Shown: one piece after another, positions 13,301 to 19,092 of the stretch
How the letters are laid out: every line of letters starts with the position of its first letter
Position numbering within the stretch: the first letter of the stretch is position 1
Source: a virus
Direction: 5' to 3' (one strand)
Length of the DNA stretch: 37,931 nucleotides
IMG/VR virus record: IMGVR_UViG_3300035034_002718
Coordinates: 1 to 37,931 of that record
The notes under the pieces: generated by a model
Databases searched by the model: none
Seen by the model: only the letters and a program-made list of their open reading frames with translations
What the model was told of the DNA's origin: nothing
Made by a program: the position numbers and the translations under genes

Positions 13301-14230
13301 TTAATGTATAAAGAAAAAGCAACTGTACAATTCTGTGACAATATCTGGGACAGTAAAAAGCATGGTTATGGCTGGGATATAGCACCTTGGGATACTAAGT
13401 CTTGGGATCTGGACTTGCCAACCTTTTTTGCAGAAATACTTGACATTCTTCGAAATCAAGTCTTGAATAATGAGTTGAATTCATTGTATAATAACTTCTG
13501 GTTTGGTATGCTCAATTATATCTTTACTGATTCAACATCAGTTGATTGGGCAATCAAGAGTTCATACTTGTCTATAGACCAAGTGGACTTTATTCAGCAA
13601 AAAGTCAAGAAATTTAGAAAATATCCAGGTGATGAACTCATTGATTATATCAATGATATGAAACCATATCGTACCAAGGTAAGAAATTTAAAAGACGTCA
13701 AAGTAACTGATGATTCAATAATGTTAACAGCCAATAACTCGTTGATAATCAGTATACTGGCCAAGACAGAACTCATACTGGCAGATGAAGAATATAGAGA
13801 TTTGTTGTCTGAAGCTGAACTTCAACTACTCAGTGAATTAGTTGACGCCGCCGGTGGCTCAATTGAAAAACTATTTTTGGTTATGCGAGATGATAATGGA
13901 AATGTCACTACGCCTGTTTATAATAACAGTCTATATATTTCAACATTAGCTTCTCCATTATTATTGGCTGATACAACCATATCACTTAGTGAAAATATTG
14001 AAGATTTGGTGGGGACAGGTCCAGGCACATTATGGATTGGTGGAGAGCGGATAACATATCTGTCAGCAAGTGGTAGCCAGGTGACTGGACTTGGCCGCGG
14101 TACGCGCAATACTAATAGAACTCTAATCCATCCCATTAGTTCATCAGTTTATTCTGAAACTGTCATCATTAACTTGATCACCAAAGTGCCATTTTTGATT
14201 GGCGAATCAATCACAGATACTGGGTTATAA
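4322..14230 (+). CDS. Giant baseplate or tail structural protein (gp7/VrlC-like position), 3302 aa
   Basis: This is the largest gene, about 26% of the window, and starts with ATGA overlapping gp6. Its place after gp6 is that of T4 gp7 (1032 aa). The opening, with FFKSTLDQLMGSGTMEKLDTHWGRI at about 37-61, resembles large wedge proteins of marine T4-like phages. Visible parts are: a CBM5/12-like aromatic pattern near W1761, Y1767 and W1780; three related repeats of about 70 residues at 2080-2273 that look like flagellin/hook IN motifs; a second aromatic pattern at 2768-2786; and duplicated GYGWD blocks at 2822 and 3015, each followed by further Trp and Asp. There is no signal peptide or membrane helix. 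It may work as a wedge scaffold with surface-binding inserts. The structural role is well supported by position, but gp7 orthology is only inferred. Confidence 0.85.
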   Translation: MKNMNITQVGESKIRQGMMDTAAFLPGILQTTANKEFFKSTLDQLMGSGTMEKLDTHWGRIDGSNYDSSLDVFNIEANGRRMNHQFVPGYSNTDAEINGSYINILNKLNSLGYNTDKTDVMFSNLSKVLDLPINLDKFVNYDRYYFLPGYIPACVVTPTAQNPIDIDDIVKLSRFTTPLLANNQTLTLMNDMIVIFSGANVSSTGATYVAGTAYLVGGVGSDNIRLVPLYRIVNNVVEYIRPAIGYNILNPLAPTYQSWLENSNIVDPIKDYVTVDKSSMDANAWSRTNFWYLRDTLLAVAEFNDIAATTIIKQSFKAASPIIEYKPDVTLYNYQSKLSWVVNWTLYGETPGDFSISGDSLESNGVTLGIGDSVLFYDENEIYEVVDNSGTPEFNLIADDGTFEDYDGIISFNENISSDTNIEFHWLDTFWKPSYLKRHQSHTVRLQRFNVGGRVDDFLELIDYSRSMATVTNVETGIRHKPSPFASSEFMMAVNSNKNVIYQLAGESATLWKEMAYVQRTKKKETIVFNDDITNFSYDLPADHKESLEWSLVMNQSSTEWFRKDPIIGYYNIRRDGIFFRKNTPHQIYFLNNKDSNELLFESPMGDTTNLTVAQTGRQYELTIGNAYAYSTVICKNTDGSFNQTMQLVNTSTSSARVSLNGEYLDVSPTGNQIDIQRDFTSGDVLSIEFVSTLLNDTETPASFKFNPGSENVNSELEYSQLRDHAIDQILAAPMVAGVPFSNNYSESSKSHIFSGTIRYSESTPKIISVTSLSDNHELLHKLKNLEDDYAEFKVSFQNRVQQLWLTETFSSTESLVDRTIAELNAGKQSDFKYAESDMLYNDIEFTQSFELTLADSQQSFQITDYADFRAADVILIEQTSGGTASRILLENIEYTISTNGVVVFLLSPNISISPAILKVNIYKSEYSFIPYSATKIGLAPLFRVEYDGIRIRCHDGSIYTPTNTNLFNINSPNFDAVGAAIYYIESKIFNRIEYAGYSIDDALLKLINPHALQLFNKYQLEEFLVWSNEHEITVADIVEYQPFDPLTWNFSSGNNTGYGYWSDIYQIRLGTNRPHTHPWELFGETLKPQGWDALYSWVDPTRRQSLINALLLGTHQMLTGTPDSNRAFATLGYDPALLVTIEGNIANPNGAGIVDSVDVIDAARPFKLGEGGFNAEIQWAAGSNINFAKIRSLLKIMPLEITADFWNINGKIKTANTEVCAGSAIAVERFRLGLNAVSNIQEFSYDDYITANDTIKSTVVKNYVHVGGFTSTSRIRLKTDGSNSQGETIISDRNFEIVLGKNYLPHRAKYSGVKFVKSLNNAVKVYGYDIKANSFKYLEPDKTKNSVVENLKDFKIVRYLTHLNAVKSIEYGHEFKRRQELYDFIIGLEAYYNQIGIDGINWRDPALKVIDWTLSDDTMDRYENGIADHIIFSNIHGMIGDISKLAVTSDKEYMHIESDSPVVFRDQFKTTIQTKNISEIYEFNIPIFEYEHLLIIDTVSNFGETIYNPTIGLGHSRIKLLGYRTRNWQGRLEAPGFIIDGPTVFNSFDSSSREIRTDVSNLESNFLSSLSNYTSMFNIGYQEKSYLNNIDNNAKFEFFRASRTHKGSVESLEAFSRNNSLYSIGAATKVHDEWMFKLGEYGDKTPIGAIEFTLDLGLVKTEPQIIRLHSEFFYDKPDDSIIDISQGSNRYISGDFNQMVPMIPNRDISRINISNVDDYSEWNKSAGTPLFNEVTHYVKSNDEFGPIYDISADYANIPNWSSNIAYVQGETVRHQGQTWRLALGSTGIIPGQDTLFVRGNVTFPLVTSGSTLSIGVAATPASQVTFYNIVLNKSSSGTLLQPINVTGDVNNPAIPSGSILNIDGTDIIFTKNEPGFTTNNLSITGQIINPTISGTTGKVLTIDGVLVNFEDTSPIVTNISVSNILTGSLTTLGGATATQLSVARISSILALRSAYIAVNSQAAWVNWLTSYYSGIYAMSGLNTQFLSDEYALGPDFEDQILALLENDLAIINAVSSGSYTPASLPVAGSTDESDTIQLLEAADYMSELTQLIRSGVIFTSETIVATEQSVGPRLWISSAIVNRINTVLANNNKNNVDAQLTNDGRIRIFKTTNVNDLSLEISAGNGNAEVGFNPLGSQTSTIVEEIQVPADLTLVEAVQVIITTAPDGVGARVTQADGQSLLTLTSNRGSIAIGNTAINDIIGISSGIYFASSQNVTVDVDLTLFDVVNQINNIDIPTLSVRNVNNVILIESSGSDRLVIGNGTANSQLGISQVERFQAGTISNEFSEDDWELISDPINFSAWLSANYISEVRPSGWNVYRIFDFSQEIQEICAGVESGDDALIRTLVPHNLTIDDYVVITGSTSVPSVDGIHRVTGLFSDRSFLIDEFIQEKGYAGKILAFKPVRFADTNELFNTRGEVSWYQPNMGWKSGMIAYVDDIIVNSQSTGNSGVYQCVVDAVDSAIISFELIRTIGFKADNRKLIKSLTYDYINNSLIKTLEVYDPAKGIIPGPAEADIDVKNQFDTAIYNNSTDSDEVLDLSNFWAEKQIGTTWWNLDKAIYVDYEQSTLEYRQNNWGRLFPTAEIEILEWTKSPVPPELYAEAVETETIIDGILLTGTPYYFLSRFDEKEYYWSEQTTFNRRTGNDDLFYYFWVKNKTTLPTTTRRYTTTQLADMILNPGAYGISWTAAISQNALLMSNLSESVPANDTVVKLVIERFDNLLHREYGIYSNDISYVIPEWYHMLLRDSLAGRDTTSILKIYTDYRAGEYHFRGDVVKNTAGVFWYSLRDQVNVAPSSPSWVRLVDFEIVSDFTNYPLDQFGYGWDSIGWNRRPWDWIMPTVTAQLDGVIKIFTRRIVPDYRLHPYNRTGSQVYPRQALFKNRDNARRHAIDLLNRNLADINLIDIRPESFALLAQTIVRGGVSYQLSDLWIYKDWIATGFNTQTRTIYNVANMSELLQISANVGEHALIRSLNDIDGIRRRKIYQYTPNGWTLMYKEKATVQFCDNIWDSKKHGYGWDIAPWDTKSWDLDLPTFFAEILDILRNQVLNNELNSLYNNFWFGMLNYIFTDSTSVDWAIKSSYLSIDQVDFIQQKVKKFRKYPGDELIDYINDMKPYRTKVRNLKDVKVTDDSIMLTANNSLIISILAKTELILADEEYRDLLSEAELQLLSELVDAAGGSIEKLFLVMRDDNGNVTTPVYNNSLYISTLASPLLLADTTISLSENIEDLVGTGPGTLWIGGERITYLSASGSQVTGLGRGTRNTNRTLIHPISSSVYSETVIINLITKVPFLIGESITDTGL
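10571..11140 (+). repeat. Three protein-level tandem repeats inside the giant protein, flagellin-IN-like
   Basis: Three segments, at residues about 2080-2136, 2155-2209 and 2225-2273 of the giant protein, share one layout: a hydrophobic helix with I/V-N or Q-x-I, a beta strand around V-x-A or L-S-V, a second strand such as LLTLTS or VILIES, then a turn with IGN or AGNG and a final LGI or IGI. The copies begin about 70 residues apart. This matches the general plan of the IN motif of flagellin and hook-associated proteins. It is a protein-level repeat; the DNA copies are too diverged to align by eye. Confidence 0.5.
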
Positions 14231-14266
14231 CGAGTCGGTAAATAAAATAAAGGCGATCTATATTTA

Positions 14267-14806
14267 ATGGAACATAAAAAAGATATCATTGGTTTATCAG
14301 CAGTGGGCAATATTAAACTTATTGATCTGGACTCTGGATCAATAATTTTAGAAAAGCACAATGATATCAATTTTGAGAAACTGATAGTTTTGATCGGACA
14401 GTTATTGACTGGTTCGTCAAATAGGCACATTACTGGATTAGCTATTGGTAATGGCGGCACCATAATTAATAGTACTGGTGTCATCACTTATAAACCAACA
14501 AATACAAACGGTTTGTTCAATCAAGAGCTGTATAATCAAATATTCTTTAAGTCCATTAATGATGCATCATCAAGTCTTGAATATGTCCATTTGGCTGGAG
14601 AATATAATACAGATATCGTCATTAAAACCTTGCTTAACTTCAATGATGATTATGAATTTGACGGTGATGAGTTTGTGTTTGACGAAATAGGAATCTCACT
14701 TGATGATGATTCAATGATAACTCATGCCACGTTCCATCCAGTCATGAAACGACGCAACAGACAAATACAGATTATATATACTATAAGGGTAACCATTGGG
14801 GCCTAA
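14267..14806 (+). CDS. Phage structural protein, probably tail or baseplate
   Basis: A 179-residue soluble protein placed between the giant wedge protein and the fibre-like genes. The C-terminal third contains FDEIGISLDD followed by THATFHPVMKRRNRQIQIIYTIRV, a layout I associate with virion proteins of T4-like phages, where an F-D-E-I-G strand precedes a final beta hairpin. The N-terminal part, with a Gly-rich LAIGNGGT segment at about 62-70, is probably beta-rich. There are no membrane segments. The ATG at 14267 follows a 36-nt gap; the only purine-rich site (AAAGG, 14249-14253) is 13 nt away, rather far. A role as a baseplate, neck or fibre-attachment protein is inferred from context and cannot be resolved further. 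Confidence 0.7.
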   Translation: MEHKKDIIGLSAVGNIKLIDLDSGSIILEKHNDINFEKLIVLIGQLLTGSSNRHITGLAIGNGGTIINSTGVITYKPTNTNGLFNQELYNQIFFKSINDASSSLEYVHLAGEYNTDIVIKTLLNFNDDYEFDGDEFVFDEIGISLDDDSMITHATFHPVMKRRNRQIQIIYTIRVTIGA

Positions 14807-14817
14807 GGAAAACAAAT

Positions 14818-15873
14818 ATGACATATAGCGTAAATTTTAAAAATAATGGCAAGATGCCGCTCATTATACCAGATGAGCAGGTGAATACTGCAACTGACTT
14901 GACACTACCTGGACGCAACTTTGCAGGATATGGCGAGTTCATGGCGGAAAATTTAATATTCATTATGGAGCATTTTTCAAATACAGTTGCACCAACTAAA
15001 CCAATTGAAGGACAGATATGGTATGATTCTTCTGCCTCTGTCCTGAAATTTTATACAGCATTGGGTATATGGAAACCAATATCATCATTAACTGTTTCGC
15101 AAACAGGCCCGGAACCTGGAAATAACGAAGCAGACGGAGACTTCTGGCTTGATGAGCCTACCGGAATCATCTATATGTTCATTAATAACGAATGGCGACC
15201 TATCATTAATGCTGACGGATCAACCAACACGTTTGCCAAGACCCGACAGGATACTCTTGGTGGCATGCATAAAACGCTGGAGTTTGTTGTTAATAACAAG
15301 ACTACACTGATCCTATGTAGCGATGTGGGTGAATGGATCCCCTTTTCAATTGGTGCAACGGCGGAACGATTGGCCGATAATGCTCTAATGGTCACTGAAT
15401 TCCCTACAATCCGTCAAGGAGCCAATCTAAATATGGTTGCAGAATATGTATTCCATGGAACTGCTACATCTGCACAATATGCTGACTTAGCGGAACGATA
15501 CAGATCTGACAAAGTTTTAGAACCCGGCACTGTTGTTGAACTGGGCGGGATTCAAGAGATATCTGAAACTACTCTTGAACTATCACCCAGGGTATTTGGT
15601 GTCATCAGTGAGAAGCCAGCCTTCATGATGAACCAGGCCGCTGGTACAGATGCCACCCACCCATTTGTTGCGTTATCTGGGCGAGTATGGTGCAAGGTGA
15701 CGGGCATTGTCAACAAAGGTGACCGCTTGGTTACTTCAACAATCCCGGGGGTTGCTAGAGCAGCAACGGCGGGTGAAGAAGTTGATTACAGAGTTGTAAT
15801 TGGCAGAGCACTCATGGGATCAAATAACTTATCACTAGTTTCTAAAATTGAAATATCTGTTGGAGTAAAGTAA
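14818..15873 (+). CDS. Tail-fibre-like structural protein with YADLAE C-terminal domain
   Basis: The 351 residues divide in two. The N-terminal half has NFAGYGEFMAENLIFIMEHF at about 34-53, then two copies of a hairpin motif, GQIWYD...W (65-85) and GDFWLD...W (107-126). C-terminal YADLAERYRSDKVLEPGTVV begins at 221, followed by RVFGVISEKPAFMMN and a Gly- and Val-rich beta domain to the end. The two-part layout is common in tail fibre or structural proteins of T4-like marine phages. The start ATG at 14818 has a good AAGGA site eight bases upstream. The next gene begins directly after the stop. It probably forms part of the fibre or collar that meets the host surface, but no receptor can be inferred. 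Confidence 0.82.
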   Translation: MTYSVNFKNNGKMPLIIPDEQVNTATDLTLPGRNFAGYGEFMAENLIFIMEHFSNTVAPTKPIEGQIWYDSSASVLKFYTALGIWKPISSLTVSQTGPEPGNNEADGDFWLDEPTGIIYMFINNEWRPIINADGSTNTFAKTRQDTLGGMHKTLEFVVNNKTTLILCSDVGEWIPFSIGATAERLADNALMVTEFPTIRQGANLNMVAEYVFHGTATSAQYADLAERYRSDKVLEPGTVVELGGIQEISETTLELSPRVFGVISEKPAFMMNQAAGTDATHPFVALSGRVWCKVTGIVNKGDRLVTSTIPGVARAATAGEEVDYRVVIGRALMGSNNLSLVSKIEISVGVK

Positions 15874-17103
15874 TTGGTAATTGCTAGAGGTACATTAATA
15901 TCCGCTGAGAATTTTAATAATCTGGCGGAACTGACAAATCTGGTGTTTGCTGACGCTACACCAGATGCAGCCTATGTGCCCATCATAGCATCAAATTTGC
16001 CATCCAATTTTGCAGCATCCAACATGATATTCTGGATAAGCGAAAATGATCCAGCATTTCAGACAGTATCTCCAGGACTTGGGCCATTTCAGTTGTCTGT
16101 TATCCCAATAGCAGGCGACTTTGTAATTGTGCAAATTGGAGATGAAGTTAAAAAACAAGGCTATTCAATTAATTTGATAACCGGAATGATTACGTTTACC
16201 GCACCATTGCCAGTCGCCACTAGAGTAATGGTGTTTAATAGAACTAGCCATATATTTGGCTGGGGCCAAACTGCCGTCGACGAGGTGGCTATTGCCAGCA
16301 CTGTCAACGTTGCGGATTTAAACAAAATCATTGATAGAAGTAATATCATGCTGGCTAGAATTGGTGATGATAGTGAAGTAGATCGGTTATTACCGCAGAC
16401 CAATGTTTTAGCCATTCATAAAAATCAATTAAACACAATAATTCAATCTGAGGTTATTGATACCAGCTTGCATATCACTACAACCTTAGCTGATCTCATT
16501 GAGCACACTTCCATATCCAGGACTACCGCATGGAATGATAAATTACAAGGTTCTTTTTCGTTTGTATTTCAGAATTATCAACAAGCAAGATATTTTTTTA
16601 ACTCAGGCGGACAATTGCGCACCCGGCTTGCAGTCACTGGTGATGTAGCCAATCCAGGAACCTTAACCTGGAAAGGCATAGCGGATGCCATGGGGTCATT
16701 AATTCTTTCCTGGGACCGGGCCACACAGAGTGGATTTGGCGGAGTATCAAACTTGAAAGGTTTCTATCATTTAACTGATGAATGGCAAACTATATTTTCC
16801 AGTGGTGGCCCAGGTGGTGGCCCGGGCTACAATTATAGTTACAGTTACAGTTATAGTGGATATTCAAATTTGCGCGCCATTTTTGATGCCAAATATTCAA
16901 TTGTCAATACTTCAGAATTCTCTATTGATATCCGAGTTGTAATGGAAGATTTAGATTACAATTTTGAACCTACCACCGGAACGGTAAGCTTGACTGCACT
17001 ATCAAGAAACCCAGCAGACATTTCAGTTGAAGAAGTAGACTATAGTATTAGCCCACCAACAGTTGCAATATTAGAAAATTTTGATTCAATAAATAATTCT
17101 TAA
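15874..17103 (+). CDS. Phage tail structural protein with Gly/Pro and Tyr-Ser low-complexity segment
   Basis: The frame opens with TTG immediately after the TAA of the previous gene, and no ATG occurs before about residue 50, so TTG is the probable start of a 409-residue protein. It has an N-terminal beta domain (to about 125), then SHIFGWGQTAVDEVAI and a helical region, then RYFFNSGGQLRTRLAVTGD at about 238-256, a motif I know from virion proteins of marine myoviruses. At about 309-329 lies a low-complexity stretch: Gly/Pro-rich, then four Tyr-Ser units. A C-terminal beta domain follows. The Tyr-Ser segment is a possible flexible linker or a site for modification. Structural role is likely; exact location in the virion is unknown. 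Confidence 0.78.
   Translation: MVIARGTLISAENFNNLAELTNLVFADATPDAAYVPIIASNLPSNFAASNMIFWISENDPAFQTVSPGLGPFQLSVIPIAGDFVIVQIGDEVKKQGYSINLITGMITFTAPLPVATRVMVFNRTSHIFGWGQTAVDEVAIASTVNVADLNKIIDRSNIMLARIGDDSEVDRLLPQTNVLAIHKNQLNTIIQSEVIDTSLHITTTLADLIEHTSISRTTAWNDKLQGSFSFVFQNYQQARYFFNSGGQLRTRLAVTGDVANPGTLTWKGIADAMGSLILSWDRATQSGFGGVSNLKGFYHLTDEWQTIFSSGGPGGGPGYNYSYSYSYSGYSNLRAIFDAKYSIVNTSEFSIDIRVVMEDLDYNFEPTTGTVSLTALSRNPADISVEEVDYSISPPTVAILENFDSINNS
16834..16857 (+). repeat. Tandem TAYAGT hexanucleotide repeat (four copies)
   Basis: Four in-frame copies of TATAGT or TACAGT encode four consecutive Tyr-Ser pairs in the 409-residue tail protein, directly after a Gly/Pro-rich run (from about 16799). The wobble base of the Tyr codon varies (T, C, C, T), so the repeat is not a fresh exact duplication. 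Such a tract can vary in length by slippage, but a single sequence cannot show this. Confidence 0.85.
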
Positions 17104-17105
17104 TA

Positions 17106-17134
17106 TTGACATACTGCCAATTTTAATATATAAT
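17106..17134 (+). promoter_or_regulatory. Perfect consensus sigma70 promoter upstream of the sugar-modification cassette
   Basis: TTGACA at 17106-17111 and TATAAT at 17129-17134 are separated by exactly 17 nt, the ideal bacterial housekeeping promoter. It lies in the 50-nt gap between the tail genes and the long operon to the right, and an AGGAG ribosome site (17143-17147) follows six bases before the ATG at 17154. Transcription would start near 17141, giving a very short leader. Both hexamers being perfect with 17-nt spacing by chance in 38 kb is very unlikely (about 0.002 expected with even base use, somewhat more in AT-rich DNA). It suggests the cassette can be read by unmodified host RNA polymerase, early and independently of the late tail genes. 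Confidence 0.85.
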
Positions 17135-17153
17135 CCAACAATAGGAGACATTA

Positions 17154-17504
17154 ATGGACGAACGATTAGCCAGAGCTCTGGACTTTTCAAATTATCAGAT
17201 TACTATTGAAACTCATAGAAAAAATTTGGAATCCAGAATTAAAAAAATTAGAACTGTATATTATGGTAATGGGGTATTCACTGCTGATTTAACCCATATC
17301 AGCAATCTCAATACCCTTGTGAGTTTAGGCAAAGAATCAGATGTCATTATTGAAGATACAAACAACAATCCCATAATGGTTGACTCCGTGAGCGCACTCA
17401 GCCTAAAGTTAATCGAAGCATACAATCAATCACTAAACGAATTAATCGTGGGATCAACCAAAATAAACAAAATGAGATCAGTCAAAAGTCTAATGGGTGA
17501 TTGA
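17154..17504 (+). CDS. Small phage protein of unknown function
   Basis: A 116-residue protein starting at ATG 17154 with a strong AGGAG site, directly downstream of the consensus promoter. The first half is helical and charged (LARALDFSNYQITIETHRKN, then ESRIKKIRT), followed by YYGNGVFTADLTHISNL and a short beta region, and a C-terminal helix. The shape, a helix then a GNG-F-x-A-x-x-x-L strand, reminds me of a small protein found near structural genes of T4-like marine phages, whose function is not known to me. It has no membrane segment and no enzymatic motif. Its stop overlaps the start of the glycosyltransferase-like gene by one base, so the two are probably co-translated. Confidence 0.8.
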   Translation: MDERLARALDFSNYQITIETHRKNLESRIKKIRTVYYGNGVFTADLTHISNLNTLVSLGKESDVIIEDTNNNPIMVDSVSALSLKLIEAYNQSLNELIVGSTKINKMRSVKSLMGD

Positions 17505-18397
17505 TGCAAGATAACCTTCAAGGTATATGCATGTTTGCATATAATACTGATCAAATTGACTATTTAAAATTATCAATTGTTGCTGCATTATATGCTAAAA
17601 AATATCTTCCCACCAAGAATACATGCTTAATCACCACCGCCAGTGATGTTACATGGCTAGAAAAAAATATCGAGCACCATATTATTAATGCAGCATTTGA
17701 TGAAATTGTCACATCATCAGTCACCCATAAACCCAACAAGCGACATCATTCTGACACGCCATGGGGCAATTTTGTATCTGAATTTAAAAATAGCAACAAG
17801 CACGATATATTTGAATTGAGTCCATATGATCAAACTTTGTTAATTGACATTGATTTCTTCATACAAAATAGCCAATTCAACGACTTATTTGATAGCAAAA
17901 TTCCACTGGCTCTATATAAGACGGCAAGAGATTTGCGCGGTAGAATGCCGCAACTTTCAGAACAACGATTAGATCCTGCCGGAATTCCCATGTATTGGAG
18001 CACCGCAATATACTTTGATAAATCAGATCATTCAAAAATGTTTTTTGAATTATGGGCGCATATTGCAGACAATTATGATTTCTATCGACACAGATATAAA
18101 TTACCCAATCCTCTATTCAGAACAGACTTCTGTGTTAGTATAGCTGCCCATATTCTTGGAGGCTTTGGATTAACTGATGATTATATATGTGAGTTGCCGG
18201 ACTCGCCCATGATGTACTCTGACCAAGTTGATGACATCATTGAAGTCAAGTCATCCAACGATACTATCTTTTTGTCAAATGATCTCAAAGAAAATTGGAA
18301 AGATATAATAGTAAGGCCAGGGCCAGAAAATATTCATGTCATGAATAAGCGAGCCATCGAACGGCACTATGATAGATATCTGGAAGTGTTGCTATGA
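17504..18397 (+). CDS. GT-A-type glycosyltransferase-like protein
   Basis: A 297-residue soluble protein. The first part reads as a Rossmann-like half (GICMFAYNTDQIDYLKLSIVAA, then TCLITTASD) and is followed by LLIDIDFFI, in which D115-I-D117 fits the metal-binding DxD of GT-A glycosyltransferases. The end contains IHVMNKRAIERHYD, comparable in position to the C-terminal His motif of GT8-like enzymes. The donor and acceptor cannot be deduced. I use the ATG at 17504, which overlaps the previous stop (TGATG); a TTG one codon earlier at 17501 is possible. It ends in an ATGA overlap with the next gene, whose product may be a diverged partner. Confidence 0.7.
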   Translation: MQDNLQGICMFAYNTDQIDYLKLSIVAALYAKKYLPTKNTCLITTASDVTWLEKNIEHHIINAAFDEIVTSSVTHKPNKRHHSDTPWGNFVSEFKNSNKHDIFELSPYDQTLLIDIDFFIQNSQFNDLFDSKIPLALYKTARDLRGRMPQLSEQRLDPAGIPMYWSTAIYFDKSDHSKMFFELWAHIADNYDFYRHRYKLPNPLFRTDFCVSIAAHILGGFGLTDDYICELPDSPMMYSDQVDDIIEVKSSNDTIFLSNDLKENWKDIIVRPGPENIHVMNKRAIERHYDRYLEVLL

Positions 18398-19092
18398 ATG
18401 GAATCATAATACCAGTATGTGTAATAACTCTTCCATATGCATTGTGTTTGCTCAGTAGTATAAAAAAATATTGCCCGGGTCTTGAAGTTGGATTTTTAGT
18501 AAAAAATGAAGGGACAATTCCTTTAAAGTATCAGCAACAATTGGATTATATAATAGAAGCACCATATGGGTATGATGAAAAACAACCAGTTGATATTATA
18601 GCGTACCAAGCATATTATACTACTCCATTCTTAAAGACGCTATTGTTGAGTCCACGATCACTAGTACTATCTGACATATCATATATTTTTGAAAATGCGG
18701 CGTCAATGACATTGTTTGTAAAACAAAGTTATCAACACTTTCTACTTGAGGGGCATGGCCCAGCCATTTTATTTGATAAAAGTCAATCAAACGCTGAGTT
18801 CTTTGAAGTACTTGGTGAATATTCAAAAAACTATATGGAAATATTGGGATATCAGAAAATAACACTAGGGGTATCACTTGGTCTGTTAATCGGAATAGTC
18901 AACCAATCATTCAATTTTAAGACTGATGATTCATTGATTATAACTGATGTAAGTTCTGTTGAGGACGAGGTTGAGTGTTTTATATACGACAATTCAAAAA
19001 TAAAAATGTTCAATTATAGATTATACGGCCTGGTAACATATAATCAGCTAATGACTAGCGATAACCTTGAGAGATTCAATGAATCTGATTAG
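18394..19092 (+). CDS. Possible diverged glycosyltransferase-like protein
   Basis: 232 residues, coupled by ATGA to the upstream GT-A-type gene. The opening IIIPVCVITLPYALCLLSSIKKYCP resembles the first strand and helix of a GT-A fold, and LLLSPRSLVLSDISYIFENA (about 84-103) occupies the place of a DxD strand but has only S-D-I-S, so metal binding may be lost or different. It is AT-rich with many Ile and Tyr, and lacks membrane helices and a signal peptide. It could be an inactive or regulatory partner of the preceding protein or a distant transferase. The assignment rests on layout and neighbours, not on a conserved motif. Confidence 0.45.
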   Translation: MNGIIIPVCVITLPYALCLLSSIKKYCPGLEVGFLVKNEGTIPLKYQQQLDYIIEAPYGYDEKQPVDIIAYQAYYTTPFLKTLLLSPRSLVLSDISYIFENAASMTLFVKQSYQHFLLEGHGPAILFDKSQSNAEFFEVLGEYSKNYMEILGYQKITLGVSLGLLIGIVNQSFNFKTDDSLIITDVSSVEDEVECFIYDNSKIKMFNYRLYGLVTYNQLMTSDNLERFNESD

